Shown in pieces: positions 18,501-19,499 of a DNA stretch of 19,499 nt. The notes under the pieces are model-generated. The model had not been told where the DNA came from. It made no database searches and saw nothing but the letters and a program-made list of their open reading frames with translations. A program made the translations under genes and the position numbers. This stretch comes from JBDZUZ01 sp040255445 (GTDB lineage Bacteria; Planctomycetota; Phycisphaerae; Phycisphaerales; UBA1924). Location: positions 1-19,499 of the forward strand of contig JBDZUZ010000072.1 in NCBI GenBank assembly GCA_040255445.1. Direction: 5' to 3'. Position 1 is the first letter of the stretch. Each line of letters starts with the position of its first letter.

Positions 18501-18519
18501 GCCCCGCAGAACGCGGGGC
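18501..18519 (-). promoter_or_regulatory. Hairpin in the 5' leader of the M28 peptidase gene
   Basis: GCCCCGC and GCGGGGC form a perfect 7-bp stem with a five-base loop, 22 bases before the ATG of the M28 gene. No T-run follows, so it is a leader hairpin rather than a terminator. Its effect is unknown; it could influence mRNA stability or translation. Confidence 0.4.
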
Positions 18520-18611
18520 GAGAGGGGGCCCATGACAACGCCGGGGCCCGTCGGCGGGTGACGCCCCGGGGGCGGAGGGCCGCCACCCGGTGCGACGAGT
18601 CTACAGGCTGT

Positions 18612-18639
18612 TTGATGATCATGAGGGACGGCCTAAACT
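18612..18639 (+). promoter_or_regulatory. Candidate promoter of tig
   Basis: TTGATG (18612-18617) and TAAACT (18634-18639) each match the sigma-70 hexamers at four of six positions and are 16 bp apart. They sit in the only AT-richer patch of the 249-bp divergent region. A leader of about 80 bases would result. This is a by-eye call. Confidence 0.3.
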
Positions 18640-18727
18640 TCGCCCCTGCCCGGAGAGGGCGGGTGGTTGCATATTGAGCACGAACCGGCCCGGGCCAATC
18701 CGCCCGCGCCGAACCCTGGAGCGAGCC

Positions 18728-19499
18728 ATGTCGGATAGCGGGACGCAGGAGCTGGCCAACAAAGTGACGATCTCGGACGCCGGCCCCAGCCGGAAGAAGG
18801 TCGCGATCGAGATCCCCGCCGAGGCGGTCGACGAGAAGCTCCGCGAGTCGTTCGACACGATCTCGGTCGAGGCCGAGCTCCCCGGCTTCCGCAAGGGCCG
18901 TGTGCCCCGCAGCCTCGTCGAGAAGCGCTTCGGCTCCGCCGTCCGCTCCGAGGCCCGCAATCAGCTCGTCGCCGCGGCCTACACCAAGGCCGTCGAGGAC
19001 AACAAGCTCAAGGTCGTGGGCGAGCCCACCGCCGAGGGCCTCGAGAAGATCGAGCTTGAGATGGGCAAGCCCCTCAAGATCGACCTCGAGGTCGAGGTCA
19101 TGCCCGAGTTCGACCTGCCCAAGCTCGACGGCATCGCCGTCAAGCGGCCCACGCTCGAGGTCACCAACGACCTCGTCGACGAGGAGTTCAAGAAGCTCCA
19201 GATCAACGAGGGCTCGCTCGAGTCCCGCGAGTCGACCGAGCCGGGCGACTACCTCACCGGCCACGCCGTCATGACCGGCCCCGAGGGGAAGGAGTTCTAC
19301 AACCTCAAGGGCGCCGTTGTGCAGGCCCCGACCGCCGACAAGAACGGCAAGGGCATGATCCTCGGGATCATGGTCGATGACTTCAGCAAGCAGCTGGGCT
19401 CCCCCAAGCCCGGCGATGAAGTCACCATCAAGGCCAAGGGCCCCGAGCAGCACGAGGTCGAGGGCATCCGCAACGCCGACCTGAAGGTCACCTTCAAGG
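18728..19499 (+). CDS. tig: Trigger factor, N-terminal part (cut by window edge)
   Basis: Ribosome-bound chaperone that meets nascent chains at the exit tunnel. The first 257 residues are in the window and the frame is open to the right edge. The ribosome-binding signature GFRKGRVP is at 53-60, within a typical N-terminal domain (about 12-120). The next region (about 160 onward) would be the FKBP-like isomerase domain, but it is not strongly FKBP-like to the eye. The ATG at 18728 has GGAG six bases upstream. Codon use is very uniform (GAG, AAG, CTC, GTC), more than in neighbouring genes, which suggests high expression. In planctomycetes and most bacteria tig often precedes clpP, but that would lie beyond the window. 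Confidence 0.94.
   Translation, partial: MSDSGTQELANKVTISDAGPSRKKVAIEIPAEAVDEKLRESFDTISVEAELPGFRKGRVPRSLVEKRFGSAVRSEARNQLVAAAYTKAVEDNKLKVVGEPTAEGLEKIELEMGKPLKIDLEVEVMPEFDLPKLDGIAVKRPTLEVTNDLVDEEFKKLQINEGSLESRESTEPGDYLTGHAVMTGPEGKEFYNLKGAVVQAPTADKNGKGMILGIMVDDFSKQLGSPKPGDEVTIKAKGPEQHEVEGIRNADLKVTFK

Noticed and set aside
18479..19453. Upstream extension of the M28 peptidase frame through the tig region
   Set aside because: It is antisense to trigger factor. A signal peptide with lipobox and a start codon at 18478 give the proper N-terminus.

Overview
The window comes from a high-GC bacterium that is most likely a planctomycete, perhaps near Phycisphaerales. This is inferred from gene content (a PqqD/M50/HlyD fusion, a GAF/HlyD fusion, a DUF3467 protein) and GC-rich codon use. 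No taxonomic marker such as 16S rRNA is present. There is no insertion sequence, prophage, CRISPR array or clear sign of recent transfer.

Left part (1-5206, all minus strand): an arginine biosynthesis operon transcribed right to left in the order argR-argC-argB-argF-argG-argH; argH runs off the left edge. argC and argB overlap by four bases and argB starts with TTG. argJ/argA and argD are absent here and must lie elsewhere. Just ahead of argR a possible promoter overlaps two ARG-box-like 18-mers, which fits autoregulation by ArgR.

Centre (5280-11483, all minus strand): a tight three-gene operon and the most unusual part of the window. Gene 1 is a GAF-GAF-transmembrane-HlyD adaptor. Gene 2 is a membrane M50-type protein with an N-terminal PqqD-like domain and a C-terminal HlyD/lipoyl region. 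Gene 3 is a compact SecA-like ATPase of 690 residues that keeps the motor motifs but ends near the start of the scaffold helix. Spacing is 13 bp between genes 1 and 2, and an ATGA overlap joins genes 2 and 3. This looks like an uncharacterised envelope export or processing system. The gap to argR is short and I see no terminator in it.

Right part (11629-19499): a bidirectional terminator, a DUF3467 gene (minus), then plus-strand genes for a Ppx/GppA-HD phosphatase, a secreted metallo-beta-lactamase-fold hydrolase and a secreted alpha/beta hydrolase. On the minus strand follow tRNA-Leu(CAA) with its own terminator and an M28 zinc-peptidase lipoprotein. Divergent from the latter is trigger factor (tig), cut by the right edge.
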